Positions 36,545 through 48,441 of a stretch of DNA of 64,000 nucleotides are shown here, one piece after another; positions within the stretch are counted from its first letter, which is position 1, and each line of letters opens with the position of its first letter. The position numbers and the translations under genes were made by a program. The stretch comes from Dromaius novaehollandiae. Taxonomy: Eukaryota; Chordata; Aves; Casuariiformes; Dromaiidae. The DNA lies in NCBI RefSeq assembly GCF_036370855.1, contig NC_088113.1, positions 21,162,501-21,226,500 of the forward strand, in the 5' to 3' direction. The notes below the pieces were generated by a model. It did no database searches. It saw nothing but the letters and a program-made list of their open reading frames with translations, and was not told the DNA's origin.

Positions 36545-39405
36545 GGCCAGCCCTCCCCGCAGCCGCAGCGATGCTCGGTACCAGCCCAGCGCTCCCCGCA
36601 GCCGCAGCGATGCTCGATGCCGGCCCAGCCGAGCGGGTACCAGCCCCGGGCGGGCGGTGGGAGGCCGAGGGAAGCCGCGGTCCCGCTCAGCCCTGGCGCC
36701 TGCCGGAGCCGCGGGGTTATCCGCCGTAGGGCTGGGGCAGATCTGCCCGTAGATGAGGGAAGAAGGGTCGTTTGCCGGTGTTCAGGGCTGGATTTTGAGG
36801 AATACGCCTGGCTGAAAGGGGCAGGATTACAGCTCGCGTTGGGAAGCGAGCACGCAGCTCCCAGCGTTAGGGACACGAGGGCAATCGGTCCGTTGTCGCT
36901 GCTGAACCCCATGCGAACTGCCATGGTTTGTCTATGCACCGGCTCCTTCCCGAGCCTCAGCTGCACCGCTGAAGCTCTTGCTGATTTAAAGCCTTGAAGC
37001 TCCCGATCGCTCCTGCAGCGGGAGGAGGTACCTGGGACTGCTCTAACGTTGCTGCCTTCCCCCTCCGTCCTGCCCCGGCCGGTCCAGTTAAATCCGGAAA
37101 ACTGCCTCGAATCTGGGACTCAGGCTTTTTCCATCATCCCTTTCATGCTTCTTCTCTATTCCCCTCTGTATTTATTCCCTTTTTTCCTTTTATTCATTAT
37201 CTCTCTCGCCTGCCTTTAAGCAGCCCAGCTCTTTCTTCGAGGCGCGCGGTCTCGTACCTGCCTTTGGGTAACGCCGGCTTCGCGGCGCAGCCGGTGTGCT
37301 GGGAATCCGCCCGCTCTCTAGCGGGTGATAACTCTTTTATCAGCTTTACGCTGTTTCGGGGCTCTGGCACAGCCCCGGGGCAGCGGCATCGCCCTCCCCG
37401 GTGCTTCGCTCGCGGGGGGCGAAGCCGGGAGCCCTCGGGCTGGTGCTGCTCGCGGGGCCAGCGCTGCTGCGGGGCTCAGCTCCTGGTGCAGAGCGCTGCG
37501 GGAGCCTCTGCCCGAGAGCATCCAAACAGCCGCTTGACTGAGCTGGGAAAAAGAAAAGAAAAGTTCCGTCCTCCCTTCCAAGCCTCTCGCCGTCGCGCGT
37601 GGCCACGTGCCCGCTGCAGCATCCCGCCCCGCCGGGAGCCCTGGCCTTCCCCTCGCTTCGCCGGCAGAGTTTGCTGGAAATGTTGTGCCTCTCCGACAGG
37701 AAATTCCCACGTCTCAGAGCTTGTTTTGGCCCTGAAAAGTCCATCATGAGGTGTTTTATGGGATGAATGACTGAAGTGTTTAACTTTGAGAATATGGAAG
37801 TGCTCTTATCGAAGGGAAGTGCTCCGATAACATGACACACGACCTATAAAACCTTAAGTACTTAAGTAAAGGAAAAAATGTGCATACACACAAACACACA
37901 TTTTAATACAAGAGTAAAATCAGAACAATATGAAATGGGAGTAGAAATGAAAGAACTGGAAGCAAGAGGAAAAGCTGAAATGGAAACCAGTGCCCTAGCT
38001 CAGGTTCAGGCTGTGCTGGAACTTGTCAAAAGTGCAGATGTGCCTCGTGGGACGGCCCCGCTGTCCCGAAACACCCCTCCCCTTTGCAGATCGCTTCCGT
38101 TAGGGGTTTTTGCCAGCCTGCCTGGGACGGAGGTGGCTGCTTTCGGCTCCTGCTCACCCTGTCCTCGACGGCTGGGGACGCGGCGGTGCGGACGCGCGGG
38201 AGGGGCGGCTGCAGCGGGTCTGCCCGCGGGCTTCACAGCACCGTGTGGTTCTTCAGCCTCTTTCCGAGGCAGGACGCTGGGTTTGCGGGCAGTGATCCCA
38301 AAGAGCAACATTTTCTGGAAATGCAAGCGAAGGGCTTGGCGTTGGCCCCGCAGTCAGGTGCAGGGAAGCGGCCACAACCGGTGTGGTGGTTTGGTGGCTC
38401 AGACAAGCTGGTGGAGCCGTGGCATTGGCGGTGTCCCTCCAAAGCGCAGGAGGTCCTGCCTGCGGCCGCGGCCGCGGATCCCGGCGCTGCTCGTCCCACT
38501 CCTCTCCTGCCCGGCTGCCGGACGGGCTCGGCGTCCCAGGCTGCCGCCGCGCGCGGGCCCCAGGGCCACGGCCCAGCACAGGGCACAGCCAAGTTCCTCA
38601 TTCCTGGAGCCGCAGGTCTGGCACGGCGGCTTCGCGGGAAGGCCGCGTCCCCGGGGCGCCCGGTGCTTTGCGAGGGGCCGCGTTCCCGGGCTGCCGGCGG
38701 GGGATGCTGCCGCATTCGCCCCCCCTTCCCTCGGCTCTGTGCCGCTCCCGCGCAGGGCTGCATCCTTGCCGCGGCCCCGGGAGCCTCCCGCGCCCGGGTG
38801 GTGCTGGGCGCAGGGGACTCCCAGAAATAAGAAGAAATCTGCCCCGTTGCTAACGAGCTTGCGGGAGCCCGATACCTTGAGCCCAGCCCCGCGCTCCCCC
38901 AGGGACTAGCAGGCGGTCACGGAGCCTCAGCTCTGCACAGGGCGGAGGGCTCCCAGCCGGAGCTGGGGCTCCGGGGGGTCCCAGGGATGCAGGCTCCCAT
39001 GGGTGCAGGCTCCCTGGGGGGGTCCTGGGGGGGTCCAGGCTCCCAGGGGTCACGTGCACGCAGGCAGCCAGAGCCCAACGCCGGGGCCGGGACAGGCGAA
39101 AGCCTTCGTCCCTGGGGGCCGGGGCAGGAGCGGCCCCCGGCAGGCGCAGGAGCCGGTGGGACACAGCCCCGCGGCCGCAGGGATGGGGTTAGCAAATGCC
39201 CCCGGGCTTCTGCAGAAACCCAGCCGGTCCTGGCTGCTGCCTCTGGAGCAGGGTCCGGGCTGCTGCCTCTGGAGCAGGGTCTGGGCTGCTGCGCGCGGCT
39301 GGCAGGGTCAGGCCGGTGCCACGCTCACACCTCGCAGCCTGCCACGGGCGTTCATGCCTGCTTGCATCCCTGCTTTTCCTTTCCTCATTCCTGCCCGCTG
39401 CCGCG
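36545..39405. other. Intergenic region between BPIFB4 and the fourth BPIF gene
   Basis: This is very GC- and CpG-rich sequence with several long open frames that overlap on both strands and show no protein similarity. A short GC-rich duplication occurs near 36548-36610. I see no exon here. Confidence 0.5.
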
Positions 39406-39476
39406 TATATAAGAGCGGCTCCCTCCCCGCAGCGGCCAGCGGCGCGGGCAGAGCACCGCACATCAGAGGCAGCCAG
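39406..39476 (+). promoter_or_regulatory. TATA box and leader exon of the fourth BPIF gene
   Basis: TATATAAG at 39406-39413 precedes a short leader (inferred start near 39436) ending at 39476 with GCCAG then donor GTAAGA. The first intron runs to the acceptor at 41134-41135 and contains a CA microsatellite. Layout matches the other cluster genes. Confidence 0.6.
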
Positions 39477-40697
39477 GTAAGAGCGCAGGGTGCCGCAGCC
39501 GCGCGTTCCCGCCGGACCACCTACGGCAAAGCGGGGCTCAGCGCTAAAAAAGCAAGAATTTTAATGATGTTTTCCTTTGATTTCTCTAGCAGCATTTAAT
39601 CATTTATGAAAATTAATTTTTAAAGTGAGTAGAGCTCTTGCTTGTCAAATTCCACATTCGTTTTTGTTGTTCAGTTTATTATAATGATTAAACTAGCAGA
39701 AATGACTAGGATTTTTTTTTAAGGTTCTTGGTGCCCTGCATTCAGAACGATTTTGAACTTGCCAGGTCTTATCTCAGCTGGTACAAAATAAGCATGTATC
39801 TGCCAAGCTGTACACATTTACACGGGCTGGACATCTTGCACGTGTATTTTTGCAAGCGACCAAGAAGGCGTACTAACCAGAGAGAGCTAGCCAAGTAACT
39901 GCATAGATATTGGTCTCCTTCATCACGTATTCTCTCCAAGAGCTCTTTTAAAAGACCTGAAAACCATTTTGGCATCCTTTTACAATGCTATCCATGTCTT
40001 GCAGAGACCATCCAACAAATCCTGCTGATTTTATTTGACACAATTTTCAATCGAAGCTGCTCAAGCCTCTATCTCTCTCTTCTGTTCAATAATCACAGCT
40101 ACAGGAGCTGTGCATCATTACATGCTGATCAAAGGGAGAATGTAAAAGACAGTCTAGTGAATTAAAGTCTAATTTAATTGTGCCAAGAACTGTCATAAAG
40201 GGATTTTTTTTTTAAGTATCTGGAACAGATAAAGAAGTTGTTCAGTATGACCTAAATAATGTTATTTCTTAGTGCTGAAACTCTGCAATATGCAGATCGT
40301 ACGTTGCCTTTCACTGCAGACACAATGGCAGCCTTATCTGGACCACGATGTGGGTTTTGCAGGCATATGTTTTGTTAAAACTGAGCCCTACAGAAATGCT
40401 TTAGTGACTGCCTTTCCTGATTTTTTTGCAAGCACGTTTATGTGCATGAACAAACATTGCGCAGCGATGGTTGCAACCCTAGCTAGACCAAATGGCGCAA
40501 GAACATGAGGTCCTTGAAGGTGATTTCTTTTGAATAGAAGCAGATCAAGTACACAAAAAATGGGCTGTTTTCATAAGCTGAATGGAGCAAAATGAGAAAA
40601 ACAAACAGCCCAGCCATGGAAAAGTTAACCTGATTTTGGCTGCACTTTGAGCCTTAGTAATGTAAGGTGTTACTCATAATGTAGAGAAGGGCACGAT

Positions 40698-40700
<3 letters not shown>

Positions 40701-40743
<43 letters not shown>
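40701..40743 (+). repeat. CA microsatellite
   Basis: About 21 CA units run without interruption until CGCA, within the first intron of the fourth BPIF gene. Confidence 0.95.
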
Positions 40744-40748
<5 letters not shown>

Positions 40749-41150
40749 ACTTTTTAGCTGGCTGTGCCCCTTTAAGTGGTCCTATTTCAGGGCCATTTCT
40801 GAGCAGGCTGAAGTGACCCGTCTCTCCCCGCCCAAGGTCTTTCCATCTCGTCTCCTTCCCTCTTGCTCTGCTCGAATGTCATTCTCTTCCTTTAAGTGTC
40901 CCCGTGATGTCGGACACCGACTCCCCTGCAGCGGGGTAGCCCGGCCAGGCACGAGCACACAGATCCCGTTGCGGTGAGACGTGGCCGTGCTTCGTGCCGT
41001 GCTGCTCCGCGGCACTCGAGGCGGTGGACGTCCCCGGCCGGGGGAGCGGGATCGCGTGGCGATCGCCGCAGGCTGGTGCCCCAGGCTGGTGCCCCGCGCT
41101 GCCGGCAGTGCTCGCACCGACGCGGCTCTTGGCAGGTGCCGGGACGGGAG

Positions 41151-44100
41151 ATGCTGAGCTGCTGCTGCCTTGCCCTTCTCTGGGGTCTGCTGCCCGCCTC
41201 CCAGGGCCTCCTCAGCTTGGAAAACACTCTTGGGTTAAGTCCAGCGCGACCTGGAGCGGGTGAGTTCAAAGGTTTTCTGTGTTTCGCGGAGGTCCAGTGA
41301 CGTCGGGGCCCCGCTCCGTGCAGGCTGGGCTCTGCTGGGGAACTGAGCCACTGGCAGGGCTTTGCAGGGCCGCGGCGGCTGCAGCAAGCGAGGAGCCCTC
41401 ACCAGCCTCCCCTGCCCCTGCACCAGGAAAAAGAGAGCTCTCCAAGAACAACTCTAAAGCAAACACTCACGCAGAGCAGCTTGGCATCCCTCCCCCTCGC
41501 TCTTCCTCCTCTGGTTTTGTTTTTTTTTTTCTTTGCTGAGTCCCAAGTGTCTCTGCCCGGATGACGTCCCGCAGAAGCCCATGGCAAAGCCCTCGGCTTC
41601 GGAGGGTGCAGGATTCCCCTTGCGCTGCACAAGCGGCACAGCACACGGGACAGGAGAGCCCCTGACTCTCCTGACATGGACTCACCCCTGTGGAGGAGAA
41701 ACTTCAGAGATTTGTTCCATTTATAGCGATATTTAACCAAGAGGGAAAGATACACCAGAGTGTTTGTTCTGTGAGGATGAAACACCAGTGAGACCAGTGA
41801 GGAAGCGGCAGGCAGCCCTGGCAGCGTGAGACCTGGTGGGGATGGAGTCCATGCGCTGCGATGACGCATTTTCATTTCTTCCTTTCAGCTTTTTTTGATC
41901 CTCTGCATGACGGGAGTGGGGGTAAGAAAGGTGCACGCTGCAACCCGAGTGCCCAGGATCCGGGTCTTTTTGGCCAACGAGATCTTCTGGGCACAGGGCT
42001 GTTTGGCAGGGTCAGAGCGTGGAACACTGATATTTTGATGCCAGATGGGGTTTTAGCGAACGTGTGCCCCACACGGAGCTCGGCGGCGAAGCCGTGCCCA
42101 CCACTGGCCTTGCCGGCAGCGAGGGTGTGCGAGGTCTGAGCTGTTGCCCCGTGGGAAGCTCCTCAGCCTGCTTGGTGCGTAAGATTTACTGCTCAGGAAA
42201 GGTGCACAGGGTAACATCCTGGCTGGCAGAGATGATATCTTGAACAAGGAGGATGGGCCTGGCGCAGACCTTCTGCGACATAGCTCTGTCTGGTGCAGGA
42301 CGTGAAGAGGAGCCTGGGACAGATATTCCTGCCCAAAAGGGCAAAGCTTCCCTGCCAGAGACCGTCCAGCAACGGCTCTCCTTGCTGAGGAGGTCACCCC
42401 AGCCTATCTAAATCACACTCTCTTGTCAATGAAATTCTTCCCAACCATGAAAGTCTAATTAGTAACTGAGACTTCCTTGGTGCAGGAGGCCTGCTCGGCG
42501 CTGGGGTTCTCGGCAATGAAGGTCTGCTTGGCGCGAAAGGTGGAGCGCTTGGCACGGGCCTTCTCGGCGAAGGTGGGCTGCTCGGAACAGGCCTTCTTGG
42601 CAAAGAAAGTCCAAGCGGGAAAGGCAGCCAAGGCCTCCCGGGCGCAGGAAATGAATCCAGCAGAGCCGGACTCCTCGGCACAGGCCTCCTAGGTGAAGAA
42701 CTCAGCTTGGCATGGGTGTGCTTGGGAGAGGAGGGCTTCTTGCCTGTTAAAGCCAGTTTGGTAATGAAAGTCTGACTGTTGCAGGAGGACAGCCGGGCAA
42801 CGGCGGACTGCTTGGCACAGGCGTCCTTGGCGGGGAAGGCCTCCCCGGTAGTGGCCTCCTCGGCAATGGCCTACTTGGCAATAAAGGTCTTCTTGGAGAG
42901 AACGGTCTGCTTGGCGCAGGTCTGCCTGGAAAAGGTCTCCTAGGCCATGGAAATCTGCTGGGTCTTGATGGTCTTCTTGGCAAAGGAGGACTTCTGGGTG
43001 CTGGAGTCCCTCAAATGTCAACACAAAACTTGGCCTGGTAAGTCAAGGCAGAAGCACAGCTGAGGTGCTCATTACAGGTCCTCAGCCTGTCCATCAGCTT
43101 CCCTGAGACAGGAAAAGCTTGTATGAGCTGAAGGTCTGGCCTGGTATTTTAAAACTAAGTTTAGTAAACGATAACAGATACTTAATCAGCACTTGTCTAA
43201 GAGACTAGTGGTTAATCTTGCTTCCAGCAGAGCTATCGAAGGGTAACTGGTAACTTCCAGAGAAGGAGCTGCCCTAAAAAGGTGCTCCAGGGCAGGACCA
43301 CATCCCTCCTGTTATAAAAAATACCAGTTTCAGGCTTGCAGCTCACATGAGGAGCTGCCACAGGGGAAATTCCAGCTGGACGCAGGAAGAAGTCTTTCCA
43401 TGAGTGATGTGATGTTGGGATGGGCACCAGAGACGTGGGGGAAATCTCTATCCTTGGGATATCCTTGGATCAGAACTCAGCTGGACACAGCCCTGAGCAA
43501 CCTGATCTAGCTTTGAAGTTGGCTCTTCTTGGAGCAGAGGTTGGCCCTTTCCCACCTGCGCTTTTCAGTGATTCTGTGGTTTTCTAACCGGGAATATCCA
43601 CCCTGGTGACAGGTTGAATGATTAACACACTGGTGTGCCTGTGTGGGGGCACAGGGGGGAATCCTGGGAAACATGGGGCAGGCGGTCTGCTCCTGCTGAC
43701 CCTGCTTTGCGGCAAGCTTGGCTTAAGGCTCAGCTGCAGACCCTCCAGCTCACGGCTCAGGTCCGGCTTGCTTTGGTTTCAACCTGCAGGTTGAAGGTTC
43801 TGAACCTCGAGAACATCCGGGCGTCGTGGAAGGTCGTCCCCGGGGGCGAGCTCGTGCTGAACCTGTACTCCAAGCTGACGCTCAGCTTGCCCGGGTGAGC
43901 GGGTCCGGTGGGCAGGGAGAACGGGGCCAGGTCATGGAAAGGCCCCAGCGTGCTGGGGGAGGATGGCACGTTTCGGCGCGCTGGAGAAGCAGCAGCGGAC
44001 GCCGAGTGGGGTGTTCACGAGGAAAGGCTCTGCGTTGCGCGTCCTGCCTTTTCCTCGGTGACGTTTCCAGCTTTCGTCACTTTAAAGGCTCGGTCTCCAA

Positions 44101-45879
44101 GTCGGCAGCAGCAGCTGCAGTTCAGACAGTGAACCCGAGGTCACCGCTCAGCCCGTCCCCTCGTCCTCGCGGGAAAGCAGCCGTGTCTTCTGCTGAACGG
44201 CCGTCGCCTGCGTGTGCGTGACCGTACCTGAGCAGCCCAGAGGGCTCCTGCCTCCGTCCTTTCTGCAGGAAGAGCAGTGCTTTGGAAAGCCAGCGGACTT
44301 GTGCATAGCACGATAAAGGAAGTTTCAGAAAATAAACACTGGCTCTTGGGGGAGGCTGCACATTGCACGTGTCTCTGGCGCTGCTCTGATTTCGCACTTT
44401 CAGTGCTTCCTTAGAAATCCTATTCTGCCTAAGATAACAGCAAAGCTGTTGACCTCACCAGGGCTCAGATTTCAACCCCGAGAAGCCGGTGGAGGCAGCG
44501 ATCGCGCTGCGAACAAGGTGTCGAAGCAAAGGGCCAAGGAGGCTCTTTCATGTAGACTTGTGCTTCCTTCTTCTGAAGTCAGAATCACCCTGGAAAAGCC
44601 TCTGTGCCTGTTCTCAGCACACGGGGACTGTGATGGTGATCTGCTAATGGGAACAGGGGCCTGGAGAAAATCCTGAGACCAAAACACCGTCCCAGCTGAA
44701 CCCGACTTGTAGCTGAACCCTAGATACTGCTTTTCTGTGTTACTTTGATTTTCTTCATAACTTTCCAAGCCACACTCGTTGTGTCCTTGTTTTGCAGAGC
44801 CTTTCTCTTTCTGAGTGGATCCTCGGTAGAAATGAACATCACGTCGCGTGTTGCCCTGACACAGGACACCCCTGGTGACCTCAGATTAGTGCTGAAGGAT
44901 TGTGGCAGCCTGTTTGGGGGCTTTAAGGTCAACCTGCGGAGCGGGTGAGTGTGAGGAATGACCAACACCGCTGTGCTAATTTAGCATGTTTTACAGCTTC
45001 TCATCCAGAAATCCCCCGGCGACTGGCACGGACGGGGCTGTAGCAGGCAGGAGCTGGGTCCAGCGTCCAGGGCTCGCGTGGGACGTGACTTGGGCCGTCA
45101 GTGTAGGGATGAATTTCTCGCTGGATGCGGGATTGTCTCTCTCTTGCTTCCCTGGGGGAATCAGCCCACGGAGCAGCCCAGCTGGGCTCTAATTTCCAGC
45201 CTCCAGACTGTGCAGCACATCAAAGAGCAGCTTAATTCAAAGAAAATCTCAGCGGCAACGCGCACAGCTCCATTATCCAGTCATGAGGAAACCACGGACT
45301 TTTCTCACGGAAAAGTCACTTTTTTGAGAAACCTGAAGGGGAATTGGATATCGGTATAAGCATATGGAAATATTTAAAACAATGCGCAGAACTAGCCGTG
45401 GGTCAGCTCTTCACATGTTTGCAGTGGGGCAAAATTTCAGTCTCAAATCCGAGCACAGGTTTACATGTTAACAGTCAGATTTTAATAAACAGGCATTAGA
45501 AGTCCTCAGCATCTATGATTCCTGCTAAAGCCTGGGGGAGCTGTGAGCTTGCAGCAACACCAGAGCTAACGGGAAAGGCTGTGTGCTGGCCTTCGGCGCT
45601 CACCGCACTAGCAGAGTATTCCAGATTCACCTTGGGTCCGAGACCTATGTTTTGATAACCTCACTGATGTTAGTTTGGTTTTTGTCTTTCTTCTTCTTTT
45701 TTCCTTTTAGCCTCTTCACCAATATAGTGAGCGGTTTGGTGAACGCTTCTCTTCGGTCTTTCCTACCTGAGCTGGTGAGTTTGGGCAAAATCCCTTCACT
45801 GTGAGAAGCTGCAGTTTAACTGAAGTTACTGCTCTTTCCATAACGGGCTAGCATTTTCATATATATATATATGTGTGTG

Positions 45880-45925
<46 letters not shown>

Positions 45926-47302
45926 CACACACACACACACACATATAAATATATACACACACACACATATGTGCGAGCACAGGCACACACCCACATCCCA
46001 TAATTGAATTCTGCAAACTTCCTTGATCTTTCTTACAGTCAGGATTTATTTGTTAAAAGTAATTCAAATTCCATCATGCAATGTTACGGGATAATTTGTA
46101 ACCAATTGCTTTCTGAAATGCTTTTTTGTACGGAGACGGTGCGGTAAACAGAAGTGACAGGATCACTTAGAAAAAAAGGTGCTTGTTAGAAAAGCTTTTA
46201 TCCTGTTAAATAGAATCTCTGCCGTTTCGAGAAGCAGGCTGAACAATTTATATTGCTCTTTTTCCGTGGAGGAAACTATGTCCTAGGAGCTGATTGTTCC
46301 ATCTTGATTTAAAGTCTGTGAAACCCAAACGCTGTTAGTGAAACGTGCGGCTGCAGCTGCAACGTGCTCACCGAGGTGCTTCCCCTCGTTACCGTTGCAG
46401 TTTTGCCCATTAGTGAACGTTTGGTTCAGCATCATCAACATTCAGCTGCAGTTTCTCAACCGTAAGTTGCTAACTTTTCTTTTCTGCATTGATTTTGATG
46501 GTGATGCTCGAGTTTTAGGCGTCTAGCCCCCTCCGTAGCCCCGCTCCGCACCCGCACGAGCCGGGTGGCTCTTTCCCCCCAGCTGCCTCTGGCTCGAGCC
46601 GCTCGCGGCTGCGTTTGCTGTTCCGTTCCATGGAAAGTTTTCCCTGTTTGCCCAGATCTCTCCCATGCCGCGGGACGCAGCAGGTGCTTTCACAACAGTA
46701 GTTTGCGGAGGAGCCTTTGGTGCCGGCACGTCCGACACCGCGGGAAACACGAGCGGTTTTCCCTCCTCGGTTTTCCCAAGCGCTGCCGGATGCTCCCTTC
46801 CCAGAGCCGCCGCGTCCCGCCGCCGCGCTGAGCCGCTCGCGGGCCTCCCCCAGCCGAGCTCCCCCGGCGGCCCCGCTCTGACGGCCGGCCCTCTCCCTCC
46901 GCGCAGGCGTCAGCCCCTTGGGACTGCTCGAGAAAATCCATTCTGCCCTCTCCAGCGCCCCGGTGACGACTGGGCAGTTCATGGAGCTGGATTTACAGGT
47001 ACCGGCCGTGTGCGGGGAGACCCCGGAGACGTGCAGCTTCCCGCCCCGAGCCGGGGCTCCGGGGATGTCCTGCCGGGAGAGGGTCCGCCAGGGCCGCTGC
47101 TCCTCCGTGGCTTTACCACGCCGCGAGGCTCGTGCCGGTGCAAGCCGGGGCAGTCGCCAGCGCCAGCCCCGCCGGGTTTGGCCCCCGTCCTCACCCCACT
47201 CCCTGCCCTCCCGTCAGCCGCGGCCTCTAACGCCTCGCTCACGCGCCTGTTTTTTGCAGAATTCGCCCTTCCCGAGCGCCTTCATCGACTGGCTCCTGCG
47301 GA
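41151..47302 (+). CDS. BPIF family gene in BPIFB1/BPIFA position, N-terminal domain
   Basis: Exons: 41151-41259, 41889-41921, 42486-42692, 42785-43037, 43790-43894, 44798-44944, 45711-45774, 46401-46461, 46907-46998 and, less surely, 47260-47302. They join in frame to 371 codons: signal peptide (ending PASQG, residue 19), a short linker, about 150 residues of GLLG repeat, then a BPI N-domain. Lengths 109, 105, 147, 64, 61 and 92 and their phases equal those of the cluster paralogs. Cys271 and Cys308 (KDCGSLF, FCPLVN) match the family disulfide, and Asn249 is an NIT sequon. WLKVLNLENI resembles the same point of human BPIFB1 (WLKVITANIL), and the gene lies between BPIFB4 and CDK5RAP1, where BPIFA genes and BPIFB1 sit in mammals. 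The 43-nt exon looks like the start of the usual linker exon cut short. No stop is reached, so the C-terminus is unresolved. Confidence 0.75.
41957..43010 (+). repeat. GLLG-coding repeat, partly exonic and partly decayed
   Basis: Units encoding GLLG, GLFG, GVLG or GNGLLG recur across exons 42486-42692 and 42785-43037. The same pattern, out of frame or worn, continues in the two flanking introns: GLFGQRDLLGTGLFG-coding sequence near 41960-42010 and LGMGVLGRGGLL-coding sequence in the 92-nt intron 42693-42784. The copies vary more than those in BPIFB3, so the array looks older. Confidence 0.7.
43310..43584 (+). mobile_element. CR1 LINE, 3' end fragment
   Basis: The order GAAGAAGTCTTTCC, GTTGGGATGGGC, CTGGACACAGCCCTGAGCAACCTGATCTAG (in pieces here) and a final GATTCTGTGG matches the 3' end of bird and reptile CR1 elements from memory. 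The copy is diverged, 5'-truncated and lies in an intron of the fourth BPIF gene (43038-43789). The left edge is approximate. Confidence 0.75.
45859..45970 (+). repeat. TA/TG compound microsatellite
   Basis: Alternating TA, TG and CA blocks in an intron of the fourth BPIF gene. Open frames over it are meaningless. Confidence 0.95.
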
Positions 47303-47520
47303 GTAAGTGCAGCGCTGGCTGGGGACGCCCGGGCGGGTTTCCCAGCGAGGGAGCCGGGGGCGGCGGGGGGGCTGGCACCAGAGGGGCCGCGGCCCTGGGG
47401 CAGGCATTGGCCCCACGCAGCGAGCGGCTGCCCGCGGCCACCGGCTCCGGCCCTCGGCCGATGCCACGTGCCACCGGTGCGTCTCCGGGCAGCCCCGGCC
47501 CCGAGCGTGCCGCGCCGTGG

Positions 47521-47886
47521 GGCAGGGTGCCAAGCGCGCCGTGGGGCAAGGTGCTGAGCGTGCCGCAGTGCGGGGCGCTGAGCACGGCACGGCGCAGGGT
47601 GCTGAGCACGGCATGGTGCAGGGTGCTGAGCGTGCTGCAGTGCAGGGTGCTGAGCATGGCACGGCGCAGGGTGCTGAGCACGGCACGGCGCAGGGTGCTG
47701 AGCGTGCCGCAGTGCAGGGTGCTGAGCACGGCACGGCGCAGGGTGCTGAGCACGGCACGGTGCAGGGTGCTGAGCACGGCACGGCGCAGGGTGCTGAGCG
47801 TGCTGCAGTGCAGGGTGCTGAGTGCACTGTTGTGCAGGGTGCTGAGCACGGCACGGCGCAGGGTGCTGAGCACACAGCAGTGCAGG
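47521..47886 (+). repeat. 24-bp minisatellite
   Basis: About 15 copies of a 24-bp unit, of two main kinds: GGTGCTGAGCACGGCACGGC+GCAG and GGTGCTGAGCGTGCTGCAGT+GCAG. Because 24 is a multiple of three, frames stay open on both strands across it, but nothing suggests it is translated. It begins about 220 nt after the 47260-47302 exon. Confidence 0.9.
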
Positions 47887-48350
47887 AGGTGTCAGGGCTC
47901 TGCCGCCAGCCCCGGCCGGGGGCAGCTCCGGCGAGGGCAGGGCCAGGCTGCCCCGTACCCGGCACCGGCGGCCGCGCCGTGGGACAGCGCCTGCACGAGC
48001 CTCTGCCGCGCCGGCGGCCTCGGAGCAGCCACTTCACCTCTCGTAAAAGGGTTTAATAATATTTACCTAGCGGGAGTGAAGAACAGTTCTCGGGACACTG
48101 CGAGGACTAATTAATATTTGCAGAGGTGATTGGAAGATCTTTAAGCTCCATGAGAGTGCAAAGTAATATATATAGAGGGCAGGAGTGCTTGGAAGCAGTC
48201 CCAGTTTCCCCAGCGGCCTTTTCCTCGGGCGCTAAATCCTGTCTCCGGGTGAAGCCAAGGCCGCTGGTGCCGGGGCCGGGGGGCTCAGCCAGGGTGGGGC
48301 GTGGGGGGGGGGCAGACTGGGGCTCACCGTGTCCCTCTCCCCAGCCGCAG

Positions 48351-48404
48351 GTGTCCATCCTGGCGGCAGTGTCCTGTAGCCAGGGCGGTCTGGCACGCCG
48401 TGGG
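48351..48404 (+). CDS. Candidate C-terminal-domain exon (54-nt class) of the fourth BPIF gene
   Basis: CCAGCCGCAG acceptor and GTAAGG donor enclose exactly 54 nt in phase 0-0, the fixed length of the ninth coding exon in BPIFB6, BPIFB3 and BPIFB4. It reads VSILAAVSCSQGGLARRG; the BPIFB6 equivalent reads VLGLLPLVTSMLGALIPK. Similarity is weak and the upstream phase from 47302 does not fit. Confidence 0.35.
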
Positions 48405-48441
48405 GTAAGGCTGTCGGCTCGCACGGGGCTCAGCTCAGGGC

